Shown one piece after another: positions 1 to 12,413 of a stretch of DNA of 38,943 nt. The stretch covers positions 1 through 38,943 of the forward strand of contig JAHLWZ010000952.1 of NCBI GenBank assembly GCA_020536535.1, given 5' to 3'. Under the pieces are notes generated by a model. That model ran no database searches and had not been told where the DNA came from. It saw only the letters and a program-made list of their open reading frames with translations. The position numbers and the translations under genes are program-made. How positions within the stretch are numbered: the first letter of the stretch is position 1; the number at the start of each line of letters is the position of its first letter. The stretch comes from Pelomyxa schiedti (taxonomy: Eukaryota > Evosea > Pelobiontida > Pelomyxidae).

Positions 1-2417
1 AGTTGAGATTGATCAGAATCTCCACTCTCGCTGCACAGCATGGTTTCACACGCTCAACATCAAATCGGGCAACTTCAGACTCACACAGACCAAACAAAAT
101 CAGTCCCAACAAACAGGTATTACAATTATTCCAACAGCAAAAAAGGATGGAACCAACAAAGTGGCAAGGAAATCGAGTGGTTTGGAGATCAGAGCAGGGA
201 ACTGGCGCTCATTTTTCTTTTGTTTGATTTAGGTCACAGAAAAAATTGGGGAAACCGATTTTTCTGCTTCTGAAAAGCTAGAATGGCTTTCCGATTCGCC
301 ACAGCTCTGAAGGAATAAATGCAGATGTCAAGCAACGTTTCTTGTCCTAGAGCTGGGGAAGCCACAGAATTGACATGTTGTTTATCATTCCCTCTATTGG
401 AGCACATTGGGTGTTACTGAGACCCTCAGTGCTCTCGGGCTGCTTTGCACAGCAGTCCAAGTCCAGATCCTGAGGCCTTGCCAAGGTTCCACCACACTAA
501 CATTAGCCTCGCCGGAGTTGCAAATGTTAAATGTTTCCCTTTAAAAAGAAAAGGCCACTTAAACATAAATCACAAAAAAAAAACAAACCCAACCAAAATC
601 GCACACGACAACTACAACTAGAGATCTACCACGAAAAATAGCAAAGCCAAACCAACCTTAACAGCGTGTGTTGTTCTTCCCTGTTTGTGTTTTGCAGTTT
701 TTGTCACGCATACCACACAAAATTTAAGACACAATACTAAAGCCTAACATAACCGTAAATACACCACTCGCTTTTATGAGGGAATCGACTTGGGAAAGCA
801 AAGCACGGCGGAAGCCAAGGTATGGCATATCCACTTTTATTTGACTTGGGTATCACTAACTGCTTTTCTACTGCAGGGGAACTATGCAGCTGTTAACTCG
901 CTAAAGAACGTATGATAGTGTCCTTAAGGGGGTTCTGTTATTCTCCTAACTTTACATTATTCCTTGGTTCCTGAGCCTGGGTGATGGTGACGTAACATCT
1001 ACTGTGGCTTGGTAGATATCCTCCCCAGGATCCCTCTCACAGCTCTTGAGGGATATAACACACTCCCGCCTCATCTTACATGCTTGGTGGTATGCTCTCC
1101 CAGGCACTTGCGTTCAATCGGGATGATATTCCCATTGGGGCCTTCCCTGCATGATGCACCATCGTCGGCATCAAGCCTTGTGTTCCCTGACGCCAGACAT
1201 CTGGTGCAGTAGTTCTCCTCCTACTGCCATGTGTTTTGTGCCTCATCCCTTCTCCTCCACCTCTTTCCCAGTGGGGCCTGGTCCAGTCGGTCTTTGTACT
1301 CCACCCTTTCACCCTTTCCCTTCCACTTAAGCAGGTACAATCTTTTCCACCCTACTCACATGTGCGCGGTATGTCCTTGGTACTCAGTTGTGCTGACTGC
1401 TAGCATGGGGCTCTTCCCCATTGTTTCTGTGGTTCTGGTTGTTGTAACTACATGCTCAGAATTGCAATCCCACAAGTAACAGTATGTAACCTGACGTATT
1501 CTTTCCTGTCATTTTAGGTTGCCTCGTTACTGTATCAGTGCGATGCCAGCAGTCAATTGCCACTGTTCACAGACTCAGCCGGCGAACGTAACCCCATAGA
1601 GGCCCAGTGTTGGTCGCGCTATCGCCTCGTGCAGGGCCCTTGTGCCCGTCGGTGAGACATCTGACCCTTAACATTGCCTCACAGTTGAAGTGGTATCTGT
1701 GTTACCGGTTATGTGGTACAGATTGCGGTGAGTATACGAGGTGACTCAAAACCTGAGCTGGTGCCCAAGTTGAATGAAAACTAAGCTACGACGAAGCTAC
1801 ATTGATGAACTACGAGGATAATATCCAATGGGGAGTGCACTTCTAGACCCCCCCCTCACCTTCGAAAAATTCGAAGTTTTAGAATGGAAAGAAAGTAGCG
1901 GGTTAGGTTACACTTTAGGGATCAGAGTTGATCAAACCGCGAAAAAAGCTGAGGCTGTCTTGGTTTGCAGGATTCCGGCAATGTGTCTTATTGTGCTCAT
2001 GAGGATGACAAATACACACCGACCCCTTTGGATGCAGCACTGCCTGACTTAGCCCCGAATAGAAAACCTACCAACACCAACCCTCTTGAACGGATTTTTT
2101 TCAAAGGGAGCAGATTTCTGAGAACCTCCAATCTCTGGAGGGTCAGCGCTTAGGGTGCATCCCAAGAGTAGGTTAGTTGTTTGAGACTGTGAGGGTACCC
2201 ATTGGATATGATGGGTAATCTTCTGGAGGGTTGCCAACGACGATAACAGTTGGCAATTTAGCTGCTGTTCAGTTCTGTCCTTTTGAACTGGCCTTGTTGG
2301 TTGGAGCCAGGTAAGAGATGTAGTCCTAGTTGGGGTAGCACTGAGGAGAAAAGTAAGGAAACCAACTTGGCACCGATTCGGCTCTGCAATCAAAATCGCA
2401 AAAGCGAGCCCCAAGGG
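1..2417. other. No recognisable gene
   Basis: I read all six frames across this stretch and found no open frame with a recognisable family motif and no convincing exon chain; the frames are short and compositionally ordinary. No tRNA-like or rRNA-like sequence was seen. The last few hundred bases must contain the promoter and 5' leader of the RNase H2A gene that follows. The middle (about 960-1660) is somewhat GC-richer and could be decayed coding or repeat sequence, but nothing in it can be named. Confidence 0.5.
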
Positions 2418-3636
2418 ATGAACGCCGTTTCCGGAGTTGCCTCGCTTCACGTGCCAGAGTGCATGACGTCACCTGGTGGTCCCCCTTGTGCAATGGGCAT
2501 CGACGAAGCGGGGCGTGGTCCGGTTCTGGGTCAGCAGTTCTTTCATTGTTACTACTCTCACTTCTCCTCCTTATTACGGGGAAAAAGGGCCAATGGTGTA
2601 TGGGTCGTGCTTGTGCGCTCCTGAAATGTTACCAAAATTGAAGGCTTGCGGTGTAGCAGGTAGAATTCTACTATTAGAATTAATTACATGTTATTGAGAA
2701 TATGCAGACTCAAAGAAACTCTCTGCGGAAAAGCGCCAGGAAATATTCAATAGAATGCGGTCTACGGGATATATTGGGTGGATTCTTACTGTCATTTCCC
2801 CCGAGGAATTGTCAGCCAAGATGCTACAACAGTAGCCAGTTTGATCTCTTTTCGCAGCCTTGAGCCTCGATTGGATGTCGATCCTGACTGACATTTTTTG
2901 CAGATCCAGAATAAGTCTGAACACCATTTCTCACGAAACAGCCATTGATCTAGTGAGACAGGCACTTGCTAAAGGAGTCAATGTCACTGAAGTATTCTCT
3001 TTTTTCGTTCTTTCCGTCACCAAAACCTTTTGTACAGCTTTATGTTGATACTGTTGGAGATCCTCGCTGGTACCAAAATCATCTGAAGCATCATTTCCCA
3101 AACATAAATGTCCGAGTCGAAGTAAAAGCGGACTCTACTTTCCCTGTAGTTTCAGCTGCATCTATTTTTGCCAAAGTTGTGCGAGATACGTGTATGACAA
3201 CCTGGAGATTCAAAGAGCCAGGCTACGAAGGAAACTACCACCTTGGTTCCGGATATCCTGCTGGTATGCACTTCACTTATCCAAAGAGGAATCAAACAAC
3301 TCAAACTAACCAGAAAAAAGATCCAGACACGAAGAGATGGATGGAAGAAAATGTGAATACTGTATTTGGATATCCGTCAATTGTCCGCTTCAGTTGGAAG
3401 ACTTGTGCCACTCTGTTGGCAGACAGAGCTGCCGAAGTTTCCTGGTACAATCCCGCTCACAATCACAAACACAATCTAAATCCAACAAAAGGACGAACCC
3501 GGCAGAAGCCCCACTACCCAGTGACCTGTCCCAGACCACTCTGATGTGTTCATCCAGCCACAAAAACGAGCATGCCCCGCGGTACCGCTTCTTCTCCGAG
3601 AATCACCTGAACCACGCGAGGCCTGGTCTGCTCTGA
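2418..3636 (+). CDS. RNASEH2A: Ribonuclease H2 subunit A (catalytic)
   Basis: Catalytic subunit of the nuclear heterotrimer that cuts RNA in RNA-DNA hybrids and single ribonucleotides in DNA. Seen after splicing: GIDEAGRGPVLG (first catalytic Asp and Glu), PMVYGSCLC, DSKKLSAEKR, NTISHETAIDLVRQAL, GVNVTELYVDTVGDP (catalytic Asp), VKADSTFPVVSAASIFAKVVRD (catalytic Asp and the class II SAASI block), GSGYPA, then FGYPSIVRFSWKT. The C-terminus PRYRFFSENHLNHA resembles the HRYFLERGLES end of animal subunit A. Introns lie at 2530-2587, about 2662-2709, in about 2830-2904 (IQ-rich exon start), 2989-3035, about 3264-3312 and 3445-3491; the last is needed to reach the conserved tail. Start chosen at ATG 2418, giving about 24 residues before the core, the usual length; ATG 2463 is in the same frame and also possible. 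It lies upstream of, and on the same strand as, the Rab gene. Confidence 0.9.
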
Positions 3637-3894
3637 GTCCTACGATACCCCCATGGCCACCATTCTCACCGCTCTCGGAGTGTAATCCTGAGAAGATCAG
3701 ATCTCAGCCTTTCGCGAACTCGAAAAAAAATCACAAAAGTCGCACCTCAGGAGTTTTTGCTGCAAAACGCCAAGAAGAAAAAAGATAAGCCAATTAAACA
3801 AATCAAAAGGGAAAAAAAACCAGACGCAACGAGAGGAGCCGAGTTGGCCTAGTCTCCTGTTTTTATTACTTTTTGGTTGTTTATTGGGAGTGAA

Positions 3895-4994
3895 ATGGCA
3901 GCCACTGGCGGGAGAAGGGTTTTGAAAATCGTAATTTTGGGCGACGGTGGGTGAGTGGACAAATCATAACACAAAAAAGAACACCAAAATCAAATCTCCA
4001 AAAAACACGAAGAGTTCCAGCAGGGACACAACAAAAAAAAGAAGTCTCCAGAATACTAACACATGACACAAGTGGTTTGTTCTAAGTTAGTTTTTTCCCT
4101 CTATACAGAGTGGGGAAGACATCCTTGACGCAGCGGTATGTTCTGAACCAGTTCTCTGAGAAGTACAAAGCAACTATTGGTACTTAAAGAATTAGTTTCA
4201 AAATTTCCCCTCAACTGTACAAAGGTGCTGATTTTTTCTCTCGGGATCTTGACATTGGTACCACCCCTTTGACTCTTCAAATTTGGTTTGAGTTCCACTA
4301 CTGACAAATTCAATTTCTAACTTGTGTTTTTTTTCAGGGATACAGCAGGACAAGAAAGGTCCCGCTTCAACATTGTTTTTCCGAATTGTTGATTTTGTAC
4401 GAATAGGTTTCGCAGTCTGGGTTCTGCATATTACCGAGGATCAGAGTGCTGTGTGCTAGTCTTCGCGCTCAACATCCTCAAGTCATTTGAAAATCTGGAG
4501 ACTTGGTACACGGAGTTTGTCAATATCAGTGCACAGACAAATCCTACTGCATTCCCCTTCGTTTTGGTCGGAAATAAGTCCGATCTAGCCACCGAGAGAG
4601 CTGTATGAACCAACTTTCAGATTTTGGTTAAAAAGTATTCATTTTATCTCAATAGGTACCACAAAGTACTATAGATACTTGGCGTCGGGCAAAAGGGGGA
4701 ATTCCATACTTTGAAACAAGTGCAAAAAATGCTGATAATGTAATCAAAATTTTCGAAGCAGTAGCAAGAAGCGCAGTTGTAATGCCACCAGAGGAGGCAG
4801 AGGACAAGTGAGCACACAACATCTCTAGCTCCTCATCTTACCAAAAAAAAAGGTTTGACACTGCCCCTGTGGTCCTACAAACAAACAACCCAACGCCGCA
4901 GTATGAATGCTGTCTATCAGGTCAAATATTTCCGTTCTTCAACGCCTTTTTAACACCATCACAGGGATTACAGGTGGAATTTCCAAAGAACTAA
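3895..4994 (+). CDS. Rab7-like small GTPase
   Basis: Ras-superfamily GTPase for membrane traffic, closest by eye to the Rab7 (late endosome/lysosome) group. Spliced motifs: P-loop GDGGVGKTSLTQRYV, an effector loop around [65 protein letters not shown], NKSDL (base recognition) and YFETSAKNADNV. Introns: 3951-4108 (158 nt, the longest I place in the window), 4180-4224, 4286-4337, 4359-4406, 4603-4655 and 4808-4852. A 21-nt exon at 4338-4358 carries the switch II residues DTAGQE. The C-terminal cysteine pair (QYECC) that should be prenylated is not terminal: the frame runs on for about 22 residues to TAA 4992-4994. Removing a possible 44-nt intron after TCAG (about 4921-4964) gives a different tail ending near 5020. 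The true 3' end is therefore uncertain; the GTPase identity is not. Confidence 0.9.
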
Positions 4995-5301
4995 CGGCGT
5001 GGAAGAATATGCTTCCTTAATCACCTTCATACAAACCCACACCCACTTTATGTAACAATTAACCTTCACCGCACTTATGCAAGGAAAAGCCAAAGCTAAA
5101 TTTCCAGTTTATTCCTTGAGCATAAAGACAAATACCACCCAAAGGAGGGGTGAATTGAAAATTCAATTTTTTGTTATTTATACACGACTGTAACCCACTC
5201 ACTTTAGGGTGAGTTCAAGACATTAGTCGGTGCTTGTGTGTTTGTGTGGGTCATCAATTCAGTCATTCACTGTGATTGAGAATTCTAGCCAGAGTAAGGA
5301 G

Positions 5302-8300
5302 TCAGGTCGAGGGTGAAACTGAGTGAGCTTTGAGTCTCTTGGTCCTTAGCAACACCGAGAAGGGCATCCGCTCGGTCAAAAAATGCAGGCTGCAAGGCGT
5401 GAGTACAAACGGGAATTTTCGCGTGGAGAACTTTACCTTGAGGGAAATGACTATGCACTGGAACTCCCTGGATTTGTCCTTCAGGAACCTAGCGAGCTGT
5501 GACACGTTACTTGGATCGAGAGCAGCGTCAATCTCGTCAAGGAGGAAGAATGGTGCAGGTTGGAACCTTACTGGGGTAAGCAAATGTTCACAAGGTATTC
5601 CGAGGCACTACTTGTGAATGGCAAAAAGAAGTGCCAGTGCGGCCATTGTCTTCTCCCCTCCAGAAAGCTGCTCCAGATCATGGAAACGCTTTCTTGGGGG
5701 CATTGGATTGTAAGTAATACCTCCGAGATAGGGTTCATTCAAGTTTTCCAAGCTAACAGAGAAAATGTGTTGGACTTACAGTGATTCGGAATGGAAATCC
5801 AACCTGAGGAATGCGTTACCACCTTCCCGATTTTCAGCACTTGTAGTAAGTTGCTTGTAGATAGTTTCTATTGAATCTGAAACAGACTGAAATGCCTTCT
5901 TAAAAAGAGTTGTTCTACGTTGTTGTCAGTAGCCGTTACAGGCAGTGTATTTTTACCGTCGTTCTTGTACTTCCAAGAAATGGGTTGCTGCATCTTTTGA
6001 CTGTTGCACAGAGTGCTCCCAACCGTCATGTGCAGCTTTTAGTCGATCAGTAACACCATCCAAGTGTTCTATGGCTGAAACGGAACGTGAGGATTCTTCA
6101 GTGATATTGTGCGAGTTACCTTTCATGTTGGGGGCAAGGCGGCTTATTTCTGCTTCAACTTTTGTCAGTCGTTCCTCCAGAGTATGCTTGAGTGCCTCAT
6201 ATTGCTCGGCCCTATGTACCTGTCGAAATTGTGGGATCGGTGAGAGTTTCCTCTGTCTGTCAAGTCATACTTCATACTCGTCCGTTTCAATGGACGAAAA
6301 ATCGAACTCTATTTCATCTTCCCTTCTGTACAGTTCCTCTTTTGCTTCCGCTTGTGCTGCCTCTTTTCCTGATGTGTCCGCAACGCTTTGAGTTTCGTCA
6401 TTGTACTGAATGAAACTGAGAAAAACAAAAACGAGAAGCAGAATACAGACTGTTCCTATGTCTCCCTCGCCTATTGTTGGTAAAGTAATCTGCGTTACAC
6501 GACTGCGCTGAATTGTGTCGTGTCTCAAGGAACACAGTTTGTCAACACGAGTTTCCTGTTGGTTTAAGAGGAGGAAAAGCACTCTTAAAGTATGGAAAAA
6601 GGCAAGTGTTGTACTATATCACTGAGACTTTTCTCTGCCCGTCTTATATTGGCAGTTTCTTCGTCTACTTGCTTCTGGATTTGTCGTATTTCAATGTCCT
6701 TCTCATCAACCATGGCCTTTTGCACTGTTGTGATGAAAGTGGGTTTAGACTCATAAGGGGTAGCAACATTTGGGGGAATACCCTTTGATTTCTTCCTAAG
6801 AACGTCCACTTTTCTGCTGATGTTGTCTACTTCCACCTTAGATTTCTTTTCCTTTTCTTGGTGCTGCACAAGTTTTGCCTCTAGGTTTGCAATTGTCTCG
6901 CGGAATTTTTTTACTGCCCCGCGGATGTCTCTGTGCTGAGCAAAATCACGTCTGGTGAGAGTGTTGGTTGTAGTGTGTGTCCAGAGTCAGTTCCATTGCA
7001 GTTTTTAGAGTGCAACAAATTAACTGGTTGGTGAGTTTCGAGATTTGAGTGCTGCACTCAACAAGTTTATCGTTCAGTTCCGAGAGCCTCTTTTCCCTGT
7101 TTTCCTCATAATGGTGGATATCAGGTACGCCAACCTCCCGTCCAAAATCACTTTTTTTTTTGTGGAAATAATCATTTGGTGAGAACAAAGAATATCTCCT
7201 TTTCATACTCACGCAAATTGTTTCTCTGCAACTGTTGCAATTTCTTTTTCGTATTCCTTGATTTTAAGTGCTCTCTCTGCCATCTCCCGCTTAAGCTATG
7301 TGTAGCACTCAGACGTAAGTAGACACACGAGAGAAGAATCAAAAACCTCCTCTACAGCCGGAACGAGGGTCCTCTTGCCTTTATCTAATTCTTCAATCTG
7401 CACATTCAAGTGTTTGATTTTGTTTTCGGTGTCTTCCTGTTATAAGAAGTCAAACGTGACGAGGAGCGTGCAGACGTGCGCCACACCAAATCCTTTCTGG
7501 AATACATCAACTTTTCCTTCAAGCCACTCAACTGGACTTCATCTTGGGCAATGTCTCCCTCTTTCCTGAGTTTCCGTGTCAGGTCATCCATATCCTTAGT
7601 GTATTTTTCCTTTTGCTTTTTCAATGCTGGTTTGCAGTCAACCACGAGTAGAAAAATTGAGATGCAACAAACCATTTACTTCTTTTTCATCCCACCTGGC
7701 TGCTCTCCCCTCTACACCACTGAGACCTCCAGTCATCAAGCCAGATTTCTCGATTAAGGTGCCGTCAATAGTCACAGCTACAAAAGGTGAGCTAATTTGG
7801 AGGTCAAAAGATATAAGCGAGGTCAACCTCGGTATCGCTCCTTTCCAGAAAAACAAATTCTCCTTGCTTCTTCCACAGATTCAGTGACTAGAGTGTTTCC
7901 CAGAACAAACTGCAACGCTCTCTGTATCTCTGGATCAAACCTAAATAGAGTGAGGACATAAATAAATAACAGGGTCTCACTACTTTATTATGTCGATTGC
8001 CAGTTTCACATTTGGAGAAATGGAGCGCAGTTTTTCATTGATAGGCTTTGGAGTAATGGAGTCCAAAGGAAGAAATGTTGCCTGGCCAATTCTCCGTGCT
8101 TTCAGATACTAAAATTTGTCTCAGTGTGATGTGAAAAAGGGTTTTTTGGATGTGATGTGCTCTTTTTCGCGGACCTGTATGCACTCGCGGGCCACGTCTT
8201 GCTTGTCAACAATAATGGCGTCCATATACCTGCCCATTGCAACTGTTTCAAAGATTAAATTACTTCATACAGTTCGTGCTCATGAGAACCTGTCATAGCA

Positions 8301-11300
8301 GCATTGTACTTCCGTTTGATTGGAGAGCAGAGGTCAACGACCTGCCCCTTCACTGTAGGGAATAGGTCTTTCAGGTTTTTTAGAATTGCACCCATCTATG
8401 GAAGAAGTTCGTATCAAGTATTAAACAACAGCAGAGTAGGAACGCACACGCTGTGATCTCTCATGCTCGTGTTTATCCTGGCGCAGAGAGTTGAGACTTT
8501 CCTGAACTTTTTCTGTCAATCGAGTTAAGTGTTCCATACGCTCGCTGTGAGGTGTGGTTAAAAAGAATAAAGAAAGGCTTGACATACGTATCTTGCTGTC
8601 GTTGCTCCTTTGTTGTGGCCATTGATTGAGCCATAGTGTCAAGTTGTGAGGCTGTATCTTCTGAAATTGTGCGCACCTGTCATCAATAAGTTTAACACTT
8701 GAAGTAAAGGGAATTGTTGATACTTTCTCTCGCCACGCCATCAAGTTATCTCTGTTCTCAGCAAGTGGATTAATTTGGCTTTGTATGTCCTCAATTTTTA
8801 GCTGTTTTTTGTGTTGTGAACCAAGGGGTAATAAGTGGAAGTAAAGTACATTAATAGCTTTCACAGATTCTGCGTCCTGTCTCTGGAGATGATTTTCTCT
8901 CTCAAGTTTCGACTGCCACTCTGCTGTTTTCTTCTTTACTTGTTCTTGCCTGTAGTAGTAAGAAGAAGGGATGGAGCGGGAACAAAACACGCACAAGGCA
9001 ATATATCGCCTTCGATTTTCTGGGGAAAGTTTTACACTGTTTTTCACTTCTGTGGAGTATTGGCGTTCATATTCCTGACAATGTATTTGTTGCAATAGGA
9101 AATACTTGTGAGGATTACTTGTTTTGCTTGAGTGATTTGTTCCAAATGCGAAGATATCAATTTAATTTCTTTTTCTTGCTCCACTAGTTCATGCTCCGCC
9201 TAATTGATACGTTATTACTATTTCCTTTCAAAATGGTTGCATACTTTCAGAAGCCCATTTTTATTTTCCTTCAAGCTTGAGGTTGCACGAGTAATGGCTG
9301 TTTGTGAAGTAATTATTTCTGGTCTTAGATTGTCAGCTTGAACAAGAAGAGTCTTAATCTCAGACTCAATTTTGCGATGTTCTTTCACTTTATCTGCCTT
9401 GTTTTGTGTTAACCAATGCGAGAAGATATGGAGGAAAAACCTGCTCTTTTTTTTTTTGTGTAAGTTCCTTCTCACTCAACCTCACGCGAGAATTTAGCTC
9501 CTCCAACTTACTGTCCAAATCGGTCTTCTCTGGTGACAGTCTTTTAAGTTCCTTTGCTGAGCAAATTAAATCATCACTGAATGGAGTGGTTGGTATAACT
9601 TACCAATGTGGCGAAGTTGGCACAGCATCAGATTTTTTTGGAGTAAACCCTATAAGAGGTAGGTTTAGTTGCTTCCCCTTAAGAAAGGAGTCATACTTGC
9701 TGGGTTTTCAGTTCTTGAAAGTGTTCTGCCTCTTGCTTCATTTTTTTGTAATCCTTCTTCTCTGCGTTAAGGCCCTTCATTTTGTGGAAATTGAATATCT
9801 GTATTGAGGGAAAGAGAAAACTTAGAAACAAAAAAAGTTAACAATGGAAATCACCGTGGTATCTTCATTTTGCTCTTTTTGTTGCTTTGCTGTCTCATAC
9901 TCCTGAGCTAGTTCACCAGAACCTGAGATTAATTCAAACAACTGTGTGAGCTCTTTTCCTGATTTGGATGCTATCGATGCCACGTCACCCTGTCAGACTA
10001 GTTAAATAATCTCTGTGAAGAAGCAAATGGATGATACCTGGAAAACTAGAAAATTTCGTGCTTTAACAAGAATATTCAAGGATTTAAGTTGGTTTTGATA
10101 TTCCTTTTCACCCACAGATTTGTTTCCGATCTTGTAATCTGATGAACCAGAAGGGGTTATAGTCCTACTGAATGATATACTGTCCCCTGAGGCAGTCTTT
10201 TTTCCCCGCCCAATAATGCTCAAAACCACTTAAAAGTGCAGGTAATTTGTACTCACGATGAATGTTAGTTTCACACTGGCTTTTCCTCGTACTTTCTCCA
10301 CTCCTTGGTGGTATACTAGATCCTTTAAACGGGTGCCACGGAGATGAGATGCCTGAACTCCAAGTACAAAAGATATGGCATCCATAAGATTGGATTTTCC
10401 TATAGAAATTAAGGTGCATAAGGGAATAAGAATACACTGTACCACTCCCATTTGGTCCAATAATTGCGTGGAAGTCACGGAAAGGACCAATGCTATGATG
10501 TCCTCTGTAAGACTTGAAGTTGTCAATCTCAAGTGTATGAATCCTAGGCTTTCCCACAACACCAGCATCTTCCTCGTCAGGATTGTGGTCAGGTGCAAGC
10601 CCTTCCTCACAAGGCCTTGAATGTCCCAAAGCTGCACAAGATTGTAAAAAAAAAAGGAGTTCGAAATAAAAAAAAAAATAAAAAAAAAAAATTTGTGTGC
10701 AGCAGTAAGGATCTATAGGCACAAATAGAGCAATCACACACATTTCAACGGCGTTGCGGCCGGCTCCTTCCTCCTCCGTCGCGAAGATCGCGAAGCATGA
10801 CCGCCGGGGGCCGTTTTCGGCGCAAATCCAGTGTCGTCGCCCGCGTCCTTTTCCTTTGCCTTTGTCGTGGTGCTAGTCGTCGGCGTCGTGGTGGTGGTGG
10901 TTGTTGTGGTGGAAACAGCCGGCGATTTCGCCTCCTCCTCCTCGCCGCCGCCGCCGCTTGCCGTCGCCGCCTTCTTTTTGGTGGCCTTTTTGTGTGCCGC
11001 GGCGGGTTTAGGTTTCGGGGGCGCCGCTGCGCGAGACCCCGCCTCTTCGTCCGATGATGAGCTCGCCGAACCCCCTTCGCTCCCGCTCCTCCCTGCGCCG
11101 TCGCCTCCTTTTCCTTTGGGGGCAGGCGTTGTGGTAGGAGTAGTTGTTGTTGTGGTGGTTGTGGTCTTTGTTGTTGTGGATTTGTCGTGCTCGTCGTCCG
11201 AGGACGAGGGCGTGGCGGCAGGCAATTGCATCGGAATTGGAGTGAGTGGCGGTTGCAATTGGTCTCGGTCTCTTTCCCCTTCCCCCATCTGTTGGTCCTC

Positions 11301-11330
11301 GCCTTCTCCCTTCTCTTTATCCGCCATCAT
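5302..11330 (-). CDS. SMC1: Cohesin subunit SMC1
   Basis: Structural-maintenance-of-chromosomes ATPase of the cohesin ring. On the minus strand: [18 protein letters not shown] then [19 protein letters not shown] (Walker A, split by an intron), [14 protein letters not shown], a long coiled coil over many exons, the SMC1-type hinge ([17 protein letters not shown], then [20 protein letters not shown] near 7750), a second coiled coil, and the C-terminal head with [19 protein letters not shown] (ABC signature, about 5605-5690) and [14 protein letters not shown] (Walker B). The LDEIDAALD form and hinge wording indicate SMC1 rather than SMC2-4. The last intron (about 5393-5445) leads to [15 protein letters not shown] and a TGA at 5302. 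Start ATG 11330 gives about 230 residues before the ATPase head, rich in Ser, Asp/Glu, Thr runs and Lys/Arg, whereas SMC1 normally begins almost directly with the head. Rab and SMC1 genes converge at 5000-5300. Confidence 0.92.
10749..11330 (-). other. Low-complexity N-terminal extension of SMC1
   Basis: First exon of the SMC1 gene. It encodes about 195 residues with acidic serine clusters ([22 protein letters not shown]; typical CK2-type contexts), two poly-Thr runs, a lysine stretch (HKKATKKK) and an arginine stretch (RSSRRRRKE) that looks like a nuclear localisation signal. It is joined to the head by an intron of roughly 120 nt containing long A/T homopolymers (about 10630-10748). The exon is notably GC-rich compared with the rest of the gene. 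Confidence 0.7.
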
Positions 11331-12413
11331 CCACCGAGAAAAAAAAATGGTTCAAAAAAGGTTGTGCTTTCTAGTGATGCGTAGCAACTAGGAAGTGTCC
11401 CTTTGTGTACTTTCTTCCTTGCTCTGCAAGCTCGCAGTAAAGTGCTGATGCTCGTTTTGTGAGGGAATTTGCCCACTCCACAGGTTCTATTATTTCATCA
11501 CATTTGATCGTATTCTGCAAATTATCCTAATGATTATTTCCTGTCCAGAAAGAAGAACTACCAAAAAGAAGCAAAAAGGAACTGGGCCCCACCAAGTGAG
11601 GACCAGATTAAACCCTGTTTTGTTTGCCTTTTCCGAATCTGATGCTGATGCTGAGCTGAGGAGCCTGACGCGGACTGATCAGACGGACCAAGGCCGCCCC
11701 AGACACCACAAGAGAACCGCGGAAAGCACATGGGAACCCGGGCCCCATCACTCTCAACGCGCTCGATCTTGTTTGTCTGGGTGCCGCTGATCCTAGGCTT
11801 GATTCTACTTTTACCTCAAAAAATTCCCGTGGGGTAGGGATTATGGGTGATATCAACACACGATATCAAATCCATTCAACCTTCTTTCTCGTAAAATTAC
11901 AACGGTTGGCACCGCGAGATCACCTCTGGTACCTCTCAATTAAATCAGTGTTGCTAGGAATTGACAGTTCAAGGCAAATCATGAGTACTGTGTTTTCCTT
12001 GGAAACAAACGGGAGTGACAAGAAAACACACTCACAATATTGGTGGTAATTGTGGGATAGGCGCGAAGGTGGGGCTGCCTGGTGTTCAAATATTCTGGTG
12101 GTCTGCTGAGGTGCGTGTCACATTGTGACATGTGGCACGCCAAACACAGCTTCCCTGTGAGGAAAGGCCTGATTACTGTAACTGTCCAGATCCGGAGGGC
12201 AAACCAAAATCAGAAGATATGTTCATGATGTGGGGGATGGCACCGACGTGGCAGCAACAACAACAACAACAACAACAACAATTGCAGCCACCCCCGTTGT
12301 GATCCCATAATGGCGGTGTCTGGCCGGCGCTTCCGCTTCCCCTGTACGGGCAACATCCGCCGCCGTACTTGCACCCTCCGCAGCACCAGTCCCACAATGC
12401 CGGCTTTCAACCG
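11331..12413. promoter_or_regulatory. Divergent intergenic region, SMC1 / kinase gene
   Basis: SMC1 is transcribed leftward and the kinase gene rightward, so this stretch must hold both promoters and leaders. I see no defined promoter motif. At 12219 an ATG opens a short frame with a (CAA) run encoding nine glutamines and ends at TGA 12300-12302. That TGA is in the same frame as the kinase protein, so the segment is either an upstream ORF or a first exon whose splice I cannot place. Confidence 0.4.
12219..12302 (+). repeat. CAA trinucleotide tract in a short upstream frame
   Basis: Nine consecutive CAG/CAA codons around 12254-12281 inside a 27-codon frame beginning at ATG 12219. The same reading frame, after one TGA, continues into the Q/P/Y-rich part of the kinase gene. 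Composition matches that protein, which suggests the tract is or was coding. Confidence 0.5.

Noticed and set aside
960-1660. Possible decayed mobile element or gene fragment in the left flank
   Set aside because: GC-richer and with several short frames, but no terminal repeats, no transposase or reverse-transcriptase motif and no duplicated target could be seen.
2049-2450. Minus-strand 133-residue frame just upstream of RNase H2A
   Set aside because: No ordered pattern, no family motif and no splice partners.
10831-11391. Plus-strand 186-residue frame rich in Val (poly-V runs) opposite the SMC1 N-terminus
   Set aside because: It is the antisense of the poly-Thr and Lys-rich coding exon; no splice continuation or family match.
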